A DNA stretch of 32,857 nucleotides from Curtobacterium sp. HSID17257 (GCF_003989515.1 NZ_RBLU01000030.1:1-32857); one strand, 5' to 3'. Positions 10,338 through 17,661 are shown, counted from the stretch's first letter. Translations and numbers: made by a program. The notes: generated from the letters alone by a model not told the origin.

Positions 10338-11162
10338 GTGACCGTCCCCGGAGCACCGCAGCCGTCGGCTGCGGTGCTCCGGGCGTTCGGTGCGGGGGAG
10401 CGGTCACCGGTGCTCCTGGCGGGCGGACAGGGCACGACGTGGCGCGCGGACAGGATCGTCCTGCGTCCGCACGGTGACGTCCGGGAGGCACGGTGGCGGT
10501 CCACCACGCTGGCCCGCCTCGCGCACACGGACGGGTTCCGCACGCCGCGGCCGGTCCCGAGCGCCGACGGTGGCTGGCTCGCGGGCGGCTGGGAGGCCTG
10601 GGCGTGGCTGCCCGGTGCGACGGACCCGACCCGGGTCGAGGACGTCCTCGCCGCGGGCGCGGCCTTCCACCGCGCGGTCGCGCACCTGCCCCGCCCGAGG
10701 TTCCTCGACCTGGTCGACGACCCGTGGAGCCGGGCGGACCGGCTCGTCTGGGGGAGCGGGCCCCTGCCCACGGAGCCGTTGCTCGACCGGCTCGCCGCGG
10801 GCTTCCGCACCGTCCGCGCGCCGTCGCAGCTGGTGCACCGCGACCTGCTCGGCAACGTGCTCTTCGCGCCGGGCGAGCCGTCGGCGGTGTTCGACTGGGC
10901 GCCCGCGTGGCGGCCGGTGGGGTACGCCGCGGCCATCGCCGCCGTCGACGCGGTGTGCTGGCACGGGCTGCCGGTCGACCGTCTGCCGGACCTCGGCCGG
11001 CTGGCCGCGGTGTCGGAGTGGCCGCAGCTGCTCGTCCGGGCGCTCGCGTTCCGCGTGCTCGTCCTGCAGCTGCTCGGTGCGTGGGACGACGACCAGGCCG
11101 CGGTCCACCGACCCCTGACGGACGCCCTGCTGTCGGGCGCCGCCGGTACGCTTGACGCCTGA
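10338..11162 (+). CDS. TIGR02569-type phosphotransferase-fold protein
   Basis: A 274-aa protein with the fold of aminoglycoside/choline kinases. The catalytic loop is HRDLLGNVLF, with H167 and D169, and the metal-binding Asp is D186 in VFDWAP; the N-terminal GGQGTTWRADRIVLRP replaces the glycine loop. This pattern matches the actinobacterial TIGR02569 family, whose substrate is unknown. It should not be read as an antibiotic-resistance gene. The GTG at 10338 is 9 nt after the dnaE stop with no Shine-Dalgarno, and a 17-bp perfect hairpin covers codons 4-16. An alternative GTG at 10374 (residue 13) would put the whole left arm of the hairpin outside the gene. The stop overlaps the hisD start by 1 nt. 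Confidence 0.8.
   Translation: MTVPGAPQPSAAVLRAFGAGERSPVLLAGGQGTTWRADRIVLRPHGDVREARWRSTTLARLAHTDGFRTPRPVPSADGGWLAGGWEAWAWLPGATDPTRVEDVLAAGAAFHRAVAHLPRPRFLDLVDDPWSRADRLVWGSGPLPTEPLLDRLAAGFRTVRAPSQLVHRDLLGNVLFAPGEPSAVFDWAPAWRPVGYAAAIAAVDAVCWHGLPVDRLPDLGRLAAVSEWPQLLVRALAFRVLVLQLLGAWDDDQAAVHRPLTDALLSGAAGTLDA
10347..10383 (+). terminator. 17-bp perfect hairpin after dnaE, overlapping the next gene start
   Basis: The arms 10347-10363 and 10367-10383 are perfectly complementary around GTC. The hairpin begins 18 nt after the dnaE stop, where a terminator would be expected, and no T-run follows, as is common in high-GC actinobacteria. It lies inside the first codons of the TIGR02569 gene if that gene starts at 10338. 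It may therefore act as a partial terminator or as a translation-sensitive attenuator. Confidence 0.65.
11147..11152 (+). promoter_or_regulatory. Candidate -10 box for hisD (leaderless type)
   Basis: TACGCT lies 9 nt before the first hisD ATG, inside the end of the upstream gene. A start site 7-9 nt downstream would fall on or next to the ATG, giving a leaderless mRNA, and there is no Shine-Dalgarno. No -35 is evident. Confidence 0.4.
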
Positions 11163-12472
11163 TGATGCAGCGAATCGACCTCCGTGGCGGCCTCCCCGCC
11201 CGTGCCGACCTCCTCCGCCTGATGCCGCGTGCCGTCGGTGACGTCTCCCACGCCGTCGATGCCGCGCGCGACCTCGTGGACGCGGTCCGGCAGCACGGGG
11301 CGGCGGCGCTCCGCGAGCAGGCGGAGCGCTTCGACGGGGGAGCGCCCGAGCACGTCCGGGTCCCCGCCGCCGAGATCGCCGCGGCCGTCGCCGGTCTGAC
11401 CCCCGAGCTGCGCGAGGCCCTCGACGAGGCCATCCGCCGTGTCCGTGCGGCGAGTGCCGCGCAGGTCCCCGCCGGATCGGTCACGTGCCTGGCCGACGGG
11501 GCCGAGGTCCACCAGCGCTGGCAGCCGATGCGACGCGTCGGGCTCTACGTCCCGGGCGGCAAGGCCGTCTACCCGTCGAGCGTCGTCATGAACGTGGTCC
11601 CCGCGCAGGTCGCGGGCGTCGGGTCGATCGCCCTCGTCTCCCCGCCGCAGCGTGACCACGGCGGACGGGTGCACCCGACGATCCTCGCCGCGGCCGGACT
11701 CCTCGGCATCGACGAGGTCTACGCGATGGGCGGAGCCGGCGCGGTCGGTGCGCTGGCGTACGGCGTCAGCGAGATCGGCCTCGAGCCGGTCGACCTGGTC
11801 ACCGGGCCGGGGAACAACTTCGTCGCCGCGGCCAAGCGCCTGGTACGCGGGGTGGTCGGCATCGACTCCGAGGCCGGCGCGACCGAGATCCTCGTCATCG
11901 CGGACGAGTCCGCCGACGCCGGCTACGTCGCCGCCGACCTGGTCAGCCAGGCCGAGCACGACGAGCAGGCGGGCAGTGTCCTGGTGACCACCTCGCCCGC
12001 GTTCGCCGACGCGGTCGAGGCGGCGATCCCGGAACGGGTGGCGGCGCTGGGGACGGCTGCGCGCCTCCAGACCGCGCTCGACGGACCGCAGTCCGCGATC
12101 GTGCTGGTGGACTCGCTGGCCGACGCGGCGACCGTGAGCAACGCGTACGGGCCGGAGCACCTGGAGATCCAGACCGCCGACGACGACGCCGTGCTGGCCG
12201 ACATCGACGCGGCCGGTGCCGTGTTCGTCGGGCCGAGCACGCCGGTGAGCCTCGGTGACTACCTCGCCGGGTCGAACCACGTGCTGCCGACCGGCGGTCA
12301 GGCGCGGTTCGGGTCGGGTCTGTCGGCTTCGACCTTCCTCCGCCCGCAGCAGGTCATCCGGTACACGCCCGCAGCCCTGGCCGAGGTCGCGCCGCACATC
12401 GTGGCGCTCGCCACCGAGGAGCAGCTGCCCGGGCACGGTGCCGCCGTGACGGAGCGCATCGCTCGGTCCTGA
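11162..12472 (+). CDS. hisD: Histidinol dehydrogenase HisD
   Basis: HisD performs the last two steps of histidine synthesis, oxidising L-histidinol to histidine with NAD+ and Zn2+. The 436-aa protein shows the family landmarks: YVPGGKAVYPSSVVMNVVPA (about residues 130-149), DLVTGPGNNFVAAAKRLV (about 212-229), SEAGATEI, QAEHDEQAGSVLV with the catalytic Glu/His region (about 263-275), GPEHLEI (catalytic His) and GSNHVLPTGGQARFGSGLS. Two tandem ATGs (11162, 11165) are possible starts; the first overlaps the preceding stop by 1 nt. The other his genes are not in the window, so hisD is probably separated from a his operon that continues elsewhere or is dispersed. Confidence 0.97.
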   Translation: MMQRIDLRGGLPARADLLRLMPRAVGDVSHAVDAARDLVDAVRQHGAAALREQAERFDGGAPEHVRVPAAEIAAAVAGLTPELREALDEAIRRVRAASAAQVPAGSVTCLADGAEVHQRWQPMRRVGLYVPGGKAVYPSSVVMNVVPAQVAGVGSIALVSPPQRDHGGRVHPTILAAAGLLGIDEVYAMGGAGAVGALAYGVSEIGLEPVDLVTGPGNNFVAAAKRLVRGVVGIDSEAGATEILVIADESADAGYVAADLVSQAEHDEQAGSVLVTTSPAFADAVEAAIPERVAALGTAARLQTALDGPQSAIVLVDSLADAATVSNAYGPEHLEIQTADDDAVLADIDAAGAVFVGPSTPVSLGDYLAGSNHVLPTGGQARFGSGLSASTFLRPQQVIRYTPAALAEVAPHIVALATEEQLPGHGAAVTERIARS

Positions 12473-12591
12473 GCCCGGCCGGTCGGGTCGGGTCGTGCCG
12501 GGGCGTGGCCGGGTCTGCCCTCGGATGCGTCCTGGGTGCGGCCGGTCGTCCAGAGGGTCGTCACCGCGCCCTGTGGGCGCCGTCGAGCCGA

Positions 12592-12597
12592 TAGCCT
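12592..12597 (+). promoter_or_regulatory. Candidate -10 box for nrdR (leaderless type)
   Basis: TAGCCT ends 10 nt before the nrdR ATG, and no Shine-Dalgarno separates them, which suggests transcription starting at or just before the ATG. The rest of the 135-bp hisD-nrdR gap is GGGTC-rich with no clear NrdR box. Confidence 0.4.
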
Positions 12598-12607
12598 GGG
12601 ACACGAC

Positions 12608-13102
12608 ATGTTCTGCCCCTTCTGCCGCCACCCGGACTCCCGCGTCGTCGACTCCCGCACGAGCGACGACGGCACCTCGATCCGTCGCCGCCGCCAGTGC
12701 CCGAACTGCGGGCGCCGGTTCTCGACGACCGAGACCGCCTCGCTCAACGTCGTGAAGCGGAACGGCGTCACCGAGCCGTTCAGCCGCGACAAGATCGTCT
12801 CCGGCGTGCGCAAGGCGTGCCAGGGACGCCCGGTGACGGACGGCGACCTGGCCGTGCTCGCGCAGCGCGTCGAGGAGACCGTGCGCTCGTCGGGGTCGAG
12901 CCAGATCGACGCGAACGACATCGGCCTCGCGATCCTGCCGCCGCTCCGGGAGCTCGACGAGGTCGCCTTCCTGCGGTTCGCGAGCGTGTACCAGGCGTTC
13001 GACACGCTCGAGGACTTCGAGGATGCGATCGCACAGCTGCGCCGCGACCACCACGCGGCTCGTGCTGCTGCGTCCGGCGTCGAGTCGGGCAGCGGCGCGT
13101 GA
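12608..13102 (+). CDS. nrdR: Transcriptional repressor NrdR
   Basis: NrdR represses ribonucleotide reductase operons in response to ATP/dATP. From ATG 12608 the protein is 164 aa. It has an N-terminal zinc ribbon (C3, C6, C31, C34 in MFCPFC and [10 protein letters not shown]) and an ATP-cone (about residues 46-136, [16 protein letters not shown]). The length is slightly above the usual ~150 because of an Ala/Ser-rich C-terminal tail. The frame is open upstream to 12536, but the ATG gives the conserved first residues. It lies between hisD and pyrD, away from any nrd gene visible here. Confidence 0.97.
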   Translation: MFCPFCRHPDSRVVDSRTSDDGTSIRRRRQCPNCGRRFSTTETASLNVVKRNGVTEPFSRDKIVSGVRKACQGRPVTDGDLAVLAQRVEETVRSSGSSQIDANDIGLAILPPLRELDEVAFLRFASVYQAFDTLEDFEDAIAQLRRDHHAARAAASGVESGSGA

Positions 13103-14175
13103 GCGGGGTCGCGGAGCGCGTCGTCCGCAACGGCTACGCGGTCGTCTTCCGGTCCGTGTTCGCGAACATGGACCCGGAGCGGGCGCACCACATCGCCTTC
13201 GCCGTGATCCGTGCCCTGCCGAGGGTGCCGTTCCTCGGCGGGACGATCGAGCGGTACGCCCGGCCCGCGGCCGCCGACGGCATCACGACGATGGGGATCC
13301 ACTTCCCGTCGCGGTTCGGGCTCGCGGCCGGGTTCGACAAGGACGCCAAGGGCATCGCCGGGCTCGGGCTGCTCGGGTTCGGGCACGTCGAGGTCGGCAC
13401 GATCACCGCGCAGGCGCAGCCGGGCAACGAGAAGCCCCGGCTGTTCCGGCTCATCCGCGACAAGGCGCTCGTCAACCGGATGGGCTTCAACAATCACGGA
13501 GCTGCCCGGGCCGCTCGTCGGCTCGAGCGAGCACGGCGTCACCCCGGCCGACCGGTCATCGGCGTCAACATCGGCAAGAGCCGGGTCGTCGCGGTCGAGG
13601 ACGCGGTCGACGACTACCTCGAGTCGACGCGCCTGCTCGCGCCGTTCGCCGACTACCTGGCGGTCAACGTCAGCTCCCCGAACACGCCGGGGCTCCGCGG
13701 CCTGCAGGAGGCCGACCAGCTCCGGCCGCTGCTGACGGCGGTCCGCGACGCAGCCGGGCGGACCCCGGTGCTGGTGAAGATCGCGCCGGACCTGACCGAC
13801 GAGCAGATCGACGCGATCGCCGGACTCGCGGTGGACCTCGGACTCGCCGGGATCATCGCGAACAACACGACGATCGCCCGCACGGGGCTGACCACCCCGG
13901 ACGCCGACGTCGAGGCGATGGGGGCCGGTGGGCTCTCCGGCGCCCCGATCGCCGCCCGGTCGCTCGAGGTGCTGCGCCGGGTCCGGGCCGCGGTGCCGCA
14001 GGACTTCTGCGTCATCGCCGTCGGCGGGGTCACGAGCGAGCAGGACGTGCAGGACCGCATCGACGCGGGAGCCACGCTCGTGCAGGGCTACACGGCGTTC
14101 CTCTACGAGGGGCCGACCTGGGCGATGCGCATCAACCGGCTGCGTCGTCGGCGGCTGCGGCGCGCAGCGCGGTAG
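13099..14175 (+). CDS. pyrD: Quinone-dependent dihydroorotate dehydrogenase (class 2)
   Basis: PyrD oxidises dihydroorotate to orotate in pyrimidine synthesis; class 2 enzymes bind the membrane and pass electrons to quinone. The 358-aa protein has the class 2 N-terminal membrane-associating helices ([19 protein letters not shown]) and the FMN barrel with [37 protein letters not shown] and [14 protein letters not shown], where Ser is the catalytic base typical of class 2, then KIAPDLTD, and NNTT. The GTG start at 13099 overlaps the nrdR stop by 4 nt (GTGA), and the conserved N-terminus begins just after it, so the longer open frame upstream is not used. It links to the respiratory chain genes further on. 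Confidence 0.96.
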   Translation: MSGVAERVVRNGYAVVFRSVFANMDPERAHHIAFAVIRALPRVPFLGGTIERYARPAAADGITTMGIHFPSRFGLAAGFDKDAKGIAGLGLLGFGHVEVGTITAQAQPGNEKPRLFRLIRDKALVNRMGFNNHGAARAARRLERARRHPGRPVIGVNIGKSRVVAVEDAVDDYLESTRLLAPFADYLAVNVSSPNTPGLRGLQEADQLRPLLTAVRDAAGRTPVLVKIAPDLTDEQIDAIAGLAVDLGLAGIIANNTTIARTGLTTPDADVEAMGAGGLSGAPIAARSLEVLRRVRAAVPQDFCVIAVGGVTSEQDVQDRIDAGATLVQGYTAFLYEGPTWAMRINRLRRRRLRRAAR

Positions 14176-14216
14176 CCCGGTAGCGCGCGATCCCGGTCCG
14201 CGCGACACCCGCCCGA

Positions 14217-14292
14217 GCCGCTCCGGTCTCTGCCGCTCCGGTCTGTGCCGTTCCGGTCTGTGCCGCTCTCGGTCTGCGCCGTTCCGGTCGCA
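14217..14292. repeat. 15-bp tandem repeat, five units
   Basis: The consensus unit is GCCGCTCCGGTCTGT. Units start at 14217, 14232, 14247, 14262 (16 bp, one insertion) and 14278, with one to five differences each. It lies just after pyrD. A multiple-of-three period could reflect former coding sequence, but no start or conserved protein is seen. Confidence 0.75.
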
Positions 14293-14365
14293 CGACGTGC
14301 CGCGTGCTGTCGTCGTCGTCGCACGACGTGCCGCTCAGCTCCGCTCCCCACGGCATGTCGTGCCA
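14290..14365. repeat. Three GCACGACGTGC-like palindromes
   Basis: GCACGACGTGCCG occurs at 14290-14302 and 14321-14333, and a related inverted copy GGCATGTCGTGCC at 14353-14365. The core GCACG-A-CGTGC is a perfect palindrome. Regular spacing (about 31 nt) suggests possible protein sites or decayed repeats; no neighbouring promoter is evident. Confidence 0.45.
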
Positions 14366-14538
14366 CCTGGACCAGCGCGACGACCGACGGAGTCCTGGTG
14401 CGGGGAGCGGCGACCACGTCGCGACTGAGGGTGAGGCGCACGAGGCGTGCCGCGCCTCCCGGCCGACGAGGACCGACGATGGCCGACGAGAATCGGCGCG
14501 GACCCTCGCGCGGCGTCGTGTCCAGCGCGTCGCGCGAC

Positions 14539-14627
14539 CGAGCGGGCGGAACACGCCGTCGGTGTCCAACGAGCGGGCGAGATGTGTCGGCCCAGCGTGC
14601 CGAGAGTGACGGAAACGGCCCGCTCGA
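14539..14627 (-). repeat. Copy C of the ~90-bp dispersed repeat, inverted
   Basis: Read on the - strand it starts TCGAGCGGGCCGT and ends GCCCGCTCG, as in copies A and B about 8 kb away. It aligns with copy B over the full length, with one single-base gap and most differences in the centre. Having a copy in the opposite orientation in another gene-free gap shows the element is dispersed, not just locally duplicated. Confidence 0.8.
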
Positions 14628-14679
14628 CGGAACCGCGCCTCGGTCCAGCCCGGCTCGACCGACCCCGCCCTCGGGAACG

Positions 14680-14716
14680 ACGAAGCGCCGCCCGGCTCGG
14701 CCGGACGGCGCTTCGT
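14680..14716 (-). terminator. Hairpin terminator of the DUF3043 gene
   Basis: The arms 14680-14690 and 14706-14716 (ACGAAGCGCCG/CGGCGCTTCGT) pair over 11 bp, and the loop can pair further (CCGG/CCGG). It lies 10 nt beyond the DUF3043 stop. No T-run follows. It could also stop read-through from the + strand. Confidence 0.7.
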
Positions 14717-14726
14717 GCGGTGGTGC

Positions 14727-15302
14727 CTACAGCGAGGGGTACTGGCCGCGGCGCACCTGCGGCTTCGGCAGGCGCAGGAAGCGCAGCTGCCACGCCCGCG
14801 TGAGGATGTAGAGGAAGGTCCCGCGCTGCATCTCGCCGAACTTCGCGGTGATCTTCTTGCGCAGCGACAGCCACAGCACGATGCAGTCGAGCACGAACAG
14901 CGCGACGAACGCCCAGACCAGCAGCAGGGAGTACGACGCCAGGACCGTCTGCGCCGCGGCGAACCCGACGATCAGGAACAGCACGAGCACGGGCATCATG
15001 ACCTCGCCCACGTTCCAGCGCGCGTCGATCCAGTCGCGGACGAACTTCCGCTGCTCGCCCTTGTCCTTCGCCGGGAGGTAGCGTTCCTCGCCGTTGGCCA
15101 TGCCGACCCGGGCCTTCTCGCGCTCGGTGTTCAGGCGCGCGCGAGCGGCCTTCTTGTCCTGCGGGCTGTTGCCGACGAGCGGGCGACGGTTGGCGGCCTC
15201 GCGCTCACGACGCGACGGCGTCGGACGACCCTTGCCGGCTTCGAGGAGTTCCTCGTCCGACGGGTCGACGGTCGTGTTGGTCTTGGGGGCTGCCTTCGCC
15301 AC
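14727..15302 (-). CDS. DUF3043 family membrane protein
   Basis: A 191-aa actinobacterial protein matching the DUF3043 family by its layout. It has a long charged N-terminal part rich in Arg/Lys (TPSRREREAANRRP, DKKAARARLNTEREKARVGM; about residues 28-70), then ERYLPAKDKGEQRKFVRDWI. Two membrane helices follow (about 102-122, VMMPVLVLFLIVGFAAAQTV; and about 125-146), and the tail is basic. The function of the family is unknown. The start is GTG, with AGGAA a few nt upstream on the - strand. It diverges from the M20 peptidase with only 51 bp between starts, and the two promoters appear to overlap. Confidence 0.85.
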   Translation of the reverse strand: MAKAAPKTNTTVDPSDEELLEAGKGRPTPSRREREAANRRPLVGNSPQDKKAARARLNTEREKARVGMANGEERYLPAKDKGEQRKFVRDWIDARWNVGEVMMPVLVLFLIVGFAAAQTVLASYSLLLVWAFVALFVLDCIVLWLSLRKKITAKFGEMQRGTFLYILTRAWQLRFLRLPKPQVRRGQYPSL

Positions 15303-15340
15303 GGTGTGTTCCTGACTGCGGTTGCGTGCTGGATCTCCTC

Positions 15341-15347
15341 TAGATTA
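15341..15347. promoter_or_regulatory. Overlapping divergent -10 boxes (DUF3043 / M20 peptidase)
   Basis: The 7-bp sequence TAGATTA reads TAGATT on + (15341-15346) and TAATCT on - (15347-15342); both fit TANNNT. On +, the M20 ATG is 7 nt beyond the box, implying a leaderless mRNA with no Shine-Dalgarno. On -, the leader would be about 30 nt with AGGAA before the GTG. Both directions could not be occupied by polymerase at once. Confidence 0.5.
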
Positions 15348-15353
15348 CGGGAC

Positions 15354-16799
15354 ATGACCGACACCGACCAGCACAGCCCCGCGACCGACCCCGCGCTCCT
15401 CGACGCCCTCCGCGAACACGTGCAGGGAGGGCTGCCGACCACGATCGCTGACCTCTCCTCGCTGGTCCGGCTGCCGTCGGTGTCGTGGTCGGCGTTCGAC
15501 CCGGCGCACGTGCAGGCCAGTGCTGAGACCGTCGCGGACCTGGCCCGGTCGACGGGCGTCTTCGCCGCCGACGCCGTGCGCATCGTCCGGTCCGCCGTCG
15601 AGGGCGAGACCGCGGGCGCGCAGGAGGCCGGCCGCGAGCTCGGGCAGCCCGCCGTGCTGGCGGTGCGTCCCGCCCGGAACGGGAAGCCGACCGTCATGCT
15701 CTACGCGCACCACGACGTGCAGCCCCAGGGCGACGACGCGCTGTGGGAGACCCCGCCGTTCGAACCGACCCTGCGCGGCGACCGCCTCTACGGCCGCGGT
15801 GCGTCGGACGACAAGGCCGGCGTGATGACGCACATCGCCTCGCTCCGGGCGCTGCACGCGCAGTTCGGCGACGACCTGGACCTCGGTGTCGTCCTCTTCG
15901 TCGAGGGCGAGGAGGAGTTCGGCTCCCGGTCGTTCCGCACCTTCCTGCGCGAGCAGAAGGAGCACCTCGCGGCCGACGTGATCGTCGTGGCCGACAGCGA
16001 CAACTGGTCGGTCGACGTGCCCTCGATCACGGTCTCGCTCCGCGGCAACGTCACGTTCCGTGCGACGCTGACGACGCTCGAGCACGCGAGCCACAGCGGC
16101 ATGTTCGGCGGTGCGGCCCCCGACGCGATGATCCCGATGGTGCGCCTGCTCGCCTCGCTGCACGACGACGACGGCTCGGTCGCCGTCGAGGGGCTCACCG
16201 CGTACGACGCCGACGTCCCCGAGCGCTCCGAGGCCGAACTCGCGACGGACGCCGCGCTCCTTGAGGGCGTGCGACCGGTCGGCACGGGCCCGGTGCTCTC
16301 CCGCATGTGGTTCCAGCCGTCCATCACGGTGACGGGCATGGACGTCCCGAGCGTCGCGAACGCGTCGAACACGCTGCTGCCGAACGTCGCCGCCCGCGTC
16401 TCCGTCCGCGTGGCCCCCGGCCAGTCCGCCACCGACGCGTACGCCGCCGTCGAGCGCCACCTCCGCGCCCACGTGCCGTTCGGCGCGAAGCTCGACATCA
16501 CCGAGGTCGACACCGGCGACGGGTTCCTGGTGGACACCGCCGGGTGGGCCGTGCAGGAGGCGCGCACCGCCATGCACGAGGGCTGGGGTGCGCCCGCGGT
16601 CGAGCAGGGCATCGGCGGATCGATCCCGTTCGTCTCCGACCTCGCGGCGGAGTTCCCCGAAGCGCAGATCCTGGTGACCGGCGTCGAGGACCCGGACACC
16701 CGCGCGCACAGCCCGAACGAGTCGCAGCACCTCGGCGTGCTGCACCGCGCGATCGTCTCCGAGGCGATCCTGCTGGCGCGGCTGGCGACGCGCGCCTGA
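15354..16799 (+). CDS. M20 family metallopeptidase (dipeptidase)
   Basis: From ATG 15354 the protein is 481 aa and belongs to the M20 zinc peptidases related to carnosinase-type dipeptidases. Metal and catalytic residues are visible: H119 and D121 in LYAHHDVQPQGD, bridging D152 in GRGASDDKAG, E186/E187 in VEGEEEFGS, ADSDNW, and the C-terminal GGSIPFVSDL with HSPNES. The dimerisation domain lies at about 220-375 (SLRGNVTFRATLTTLEHASHS). It is likely a cytosolic enzyme that splits dipeptides, but the exact substrate is not readable. The open frame extends upstream to 14715 across the DUF3043 gene, which is antisense shadow. It stands alone, followed by a palindrome. Confidence 0.92.
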   Translation: MTDTDQHSPATDPALLDALREHVQGGLPTTIADLSSLVRLPSVSWSAFDPAHVQASAETVADLARSTGVFAADAVRIVRSAVEGETAGAQEAGRELGQPAVLAVRPARNGKPTVMLYAHHDVQPQGDDALWETPPFEPTLRGDRLYGRGASDDKAGVMTHIASLRALHAQFGDDLDLGVVLFVEGEEEFGSRSFRTFLREQKEHLAADVIVVADSDNWSVDVPSITVSLRGNVTFRATLTTLEHASHSGMFGGAAPDAMIPMVRLLASLHDDDGSVAVEGLTAYDADVPERSEAELATDAALLEGVRPVGTGPVLSRMWFQPSITVTGMDVPSVANASNTLLPNVAARVSVRVAPGQSATDAYAAVERHLRAHVPFGAKLDITEVDTGDGFLVDTAGWAVQEARTAMHEGWGAPAVEQGIGGSIPFVSDLAAEFPEAQILVTGVEDPDTRAHSPNESQHLGVLHRAIVSEAILLARLATRA

Positions 16800-16836
16800 C
16801 CGGGCAGCCCGCACCGGCACGGGAGCGGGGGAGTGC

Positions 16837-16880
16837 CGGACGGGAGGCCCGTGGCGACGCAGCCACGGGCCTCCCGTCCG
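16837..16880. repeat. GGACGGGAGGC palindrome, copy 2
   Basis: A perfect 19-bp stem (16837-16855 with 16862-16880) around GACGCA. The outer 12 bp are the same as in the elements at 6519 and 22324, while the inner 7 bp (CCGTGGC/GCCACGG) differ but still pair. It is 37 nt after the M20 stop and probably ends that transcript before the erpA promoter. Confidence 0.8.
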
Positions 16881-16932
16881 TCGTCGGGTCCCGCCCTGTG
16901 GACGCCGCGCCCGTCCTGTCGGCTCCCGTGCT

Positions 16933-16938
16933 TACAAT
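16933..16938 (+). promoter_or_regulatory. -10 box for the ErpA-like gene
   Basis: TACAAT is close to the consensus TATAAT and is unusual in this GC-rich context. The expected start near 16945 gives a leader of about 39 nt with GGAGGGAG at 16968-16975. No -35 hexamer is recognisable. Confidence 0.55.
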
Positions 16939-16983
16939 CGACCCAGGCGCGGTGACCGACACCGCCCGGAGGGAGACGCGCGG

Positions 16984-17358
16984 ATGAGCGACACCATCAT
17001 CGACAACGCACCGGCGACGGACGCACGCTCGCACGGCGTCGCGCTCAGCGACGCGGCGGCGGCGAAGGTGGCGAGCCTCCTGGAGCAGGAGGGCCGCGAC
17101 GACCTGCGCCTGCGCCTCGCGGTCCAGCCCGGTGGCTGCTCCGGCCTGATCTACCAGCTCTACTTCGACGAGCGGCTGCTCGACGGCGACGCCACGGCCG
17201 AGTTCGGCAGCGGGGTCGAGGTCGTCGTCGACAAGATGAGCGTCCCGTACCTCGACGGCGCGACGATCGACTTCGAGGACACCATCCAGAAGCAGGGCTT
17301 CACCATCGACAACCCCAACGCGCAGGGCAGCTGCGCGTGCGGCGACAGCTTCCACTGA
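16984..17358 (+). CDS. erpA: ErpA/IscA-type iron-sulfur cluster carrier
   Basis: A-type carriers receive Fe-S clusters from the scaffold and insert them into target enzymes. The 124-aa protein has the HesB/IscA domain (about residues 18-124) with the three conserved cysteines: C52 in QPGGCSGLIY and C117, C119 in GSCACGDSF. The N-terminal 15 residues are a short non-conserved extension. The ATG has a strong Shine-Dalgarno 8 nt upstream. In actinobacteria this gene often lies just before ctaC, as here, fitting supply of clusters to the respiratory chain. The symbol is assigned by family resemblance; IscA or SufA would be equally acceptable names. Confidence 0.93.
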   Translation: MSDTIIDNAPATDARSHGVALSDAAAAKVASLLEQEGRDDLRLRLAVQPGGCSGLIYQLYFDERLLDGDATAEFGSGVEVVVDKMSVPYLDGATIDFEDTIQKQGFTIDNPNAQGSCACGDSFH

Positions 17359-17397
17359 CGCCGCCGGCGGGCGGTTGTCCGCCGACCGAACCGACAC

Positions 17398-17436
17398 GCG
17401 AGCGGGGGGCGACCGATCTGGTCGCTCCCCGTTCGT
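17398..17436 (+). terminator. Hairpin terminator after erpA
   Basis: A stem of 17 bp, including three G-U pairs, forms between 17398-17414 and 17420-17436 around GATCT. It begins 40 nt after the erpA stop and is followed by CGTCGTC with no strong T-run. Confidence 0.65.
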
Positions 17437-17543
17437 CGTCCCCGGCCGCGCCGAGCCGCACGACCGGGGGAAAGCTGCGCGAGGCGGTCGTCGATCCCGC
17501 GCCGGACCGCGCCCAGTGTGCGCGAGACGTCACCGGCTGCGAG

Positions 17544-17549
17544 TAAGCT
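17544..17549 (+). promoter_or_regulatory. Candidate -10 box for the ctaCDF operon
   Basis: TAAGCT fits TANNNT and lies just past the erpA terminator, about 113 nt before the preferred ctaC start. No clear -35 is visible. Confidence 0.4.
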
Positions 17550-17661
17550 AGGAGTGTTCCAACCAAGCTGGGAACCAGCAATGAGCGGCCTCAGTGCACA
17601 CGCAAGCGTGCACGTCCCGTCCGCTCGGCCGGTCTCCAGCAACGTCTTCCGAGAGGTAACA

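Larger units (their letters stand above)
14176..14726. other. 551-bp convergent gap with repeats, no gene
   Basis: This gap lies between the 3' ends of pyrD (+) and the DUF3043 gene (-). Several frames stay open because of GC bias, but none resembles a protein or has a good start. It contains a 15-bp tandem repeat (14217-14292), three GCACGACGTGC-like palindromes (14290-14365), a doubled GGCCGACGAG (14461 and 14481), repeat copy C (14539-14627) and a hairpin terminator (14680-14716). The remaining sequence shows nothing recognisable. Confidence 0.7.
17359..17661 (+). other. 303-bp erpA-ctaC gap: terminator, promoter and ctaC leader
   Basis: It holds the erpA hairpin (17398-17436), a candidate ctaC -10 (17544-17549) and a leader of about 110 nt. 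The leader has small inverted repeats: GTTCC/GGAAC near 17555-17574, and GTGCAC/GTGCAC around CACGCAAGCGTG (about 17594-17615). An in-frame ATG at 17581 would only extend CtaC beyond its signal peptide. No separate gene is seen. Confidence 0.5.

Noticed and set aside
10338..11162. Aminoglycoside resistance phosphotransferase
   Set aside because: It shares the fold and HxD motif, but the sequence pattern and core-genome position fit the TIGR02569 family; no resistance role is supported.
14304..14609. Small genes in the pyrD/DUF3043 gap
   Set aside because: Open frames exist on both strands, but they run through tandem repeats and repeat copy C, lack Shine-Dalgarno sites and resemble no protein.
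14715..15353. N-terminal extension of the M20 peptidase over the DUF3043 gene
   Set aside because: It is antisense to DUF3043, and the ATG at 15354 gives a normal M20 N-terminus with a suitable -10.
17581..17661. Alternative ATG start for ctaC at 17581
   Set aside because: It would put 27 extra residues before the lipoprotein signal sequence; the GTG at 17662 with GAGAGG upstream is a better fit.
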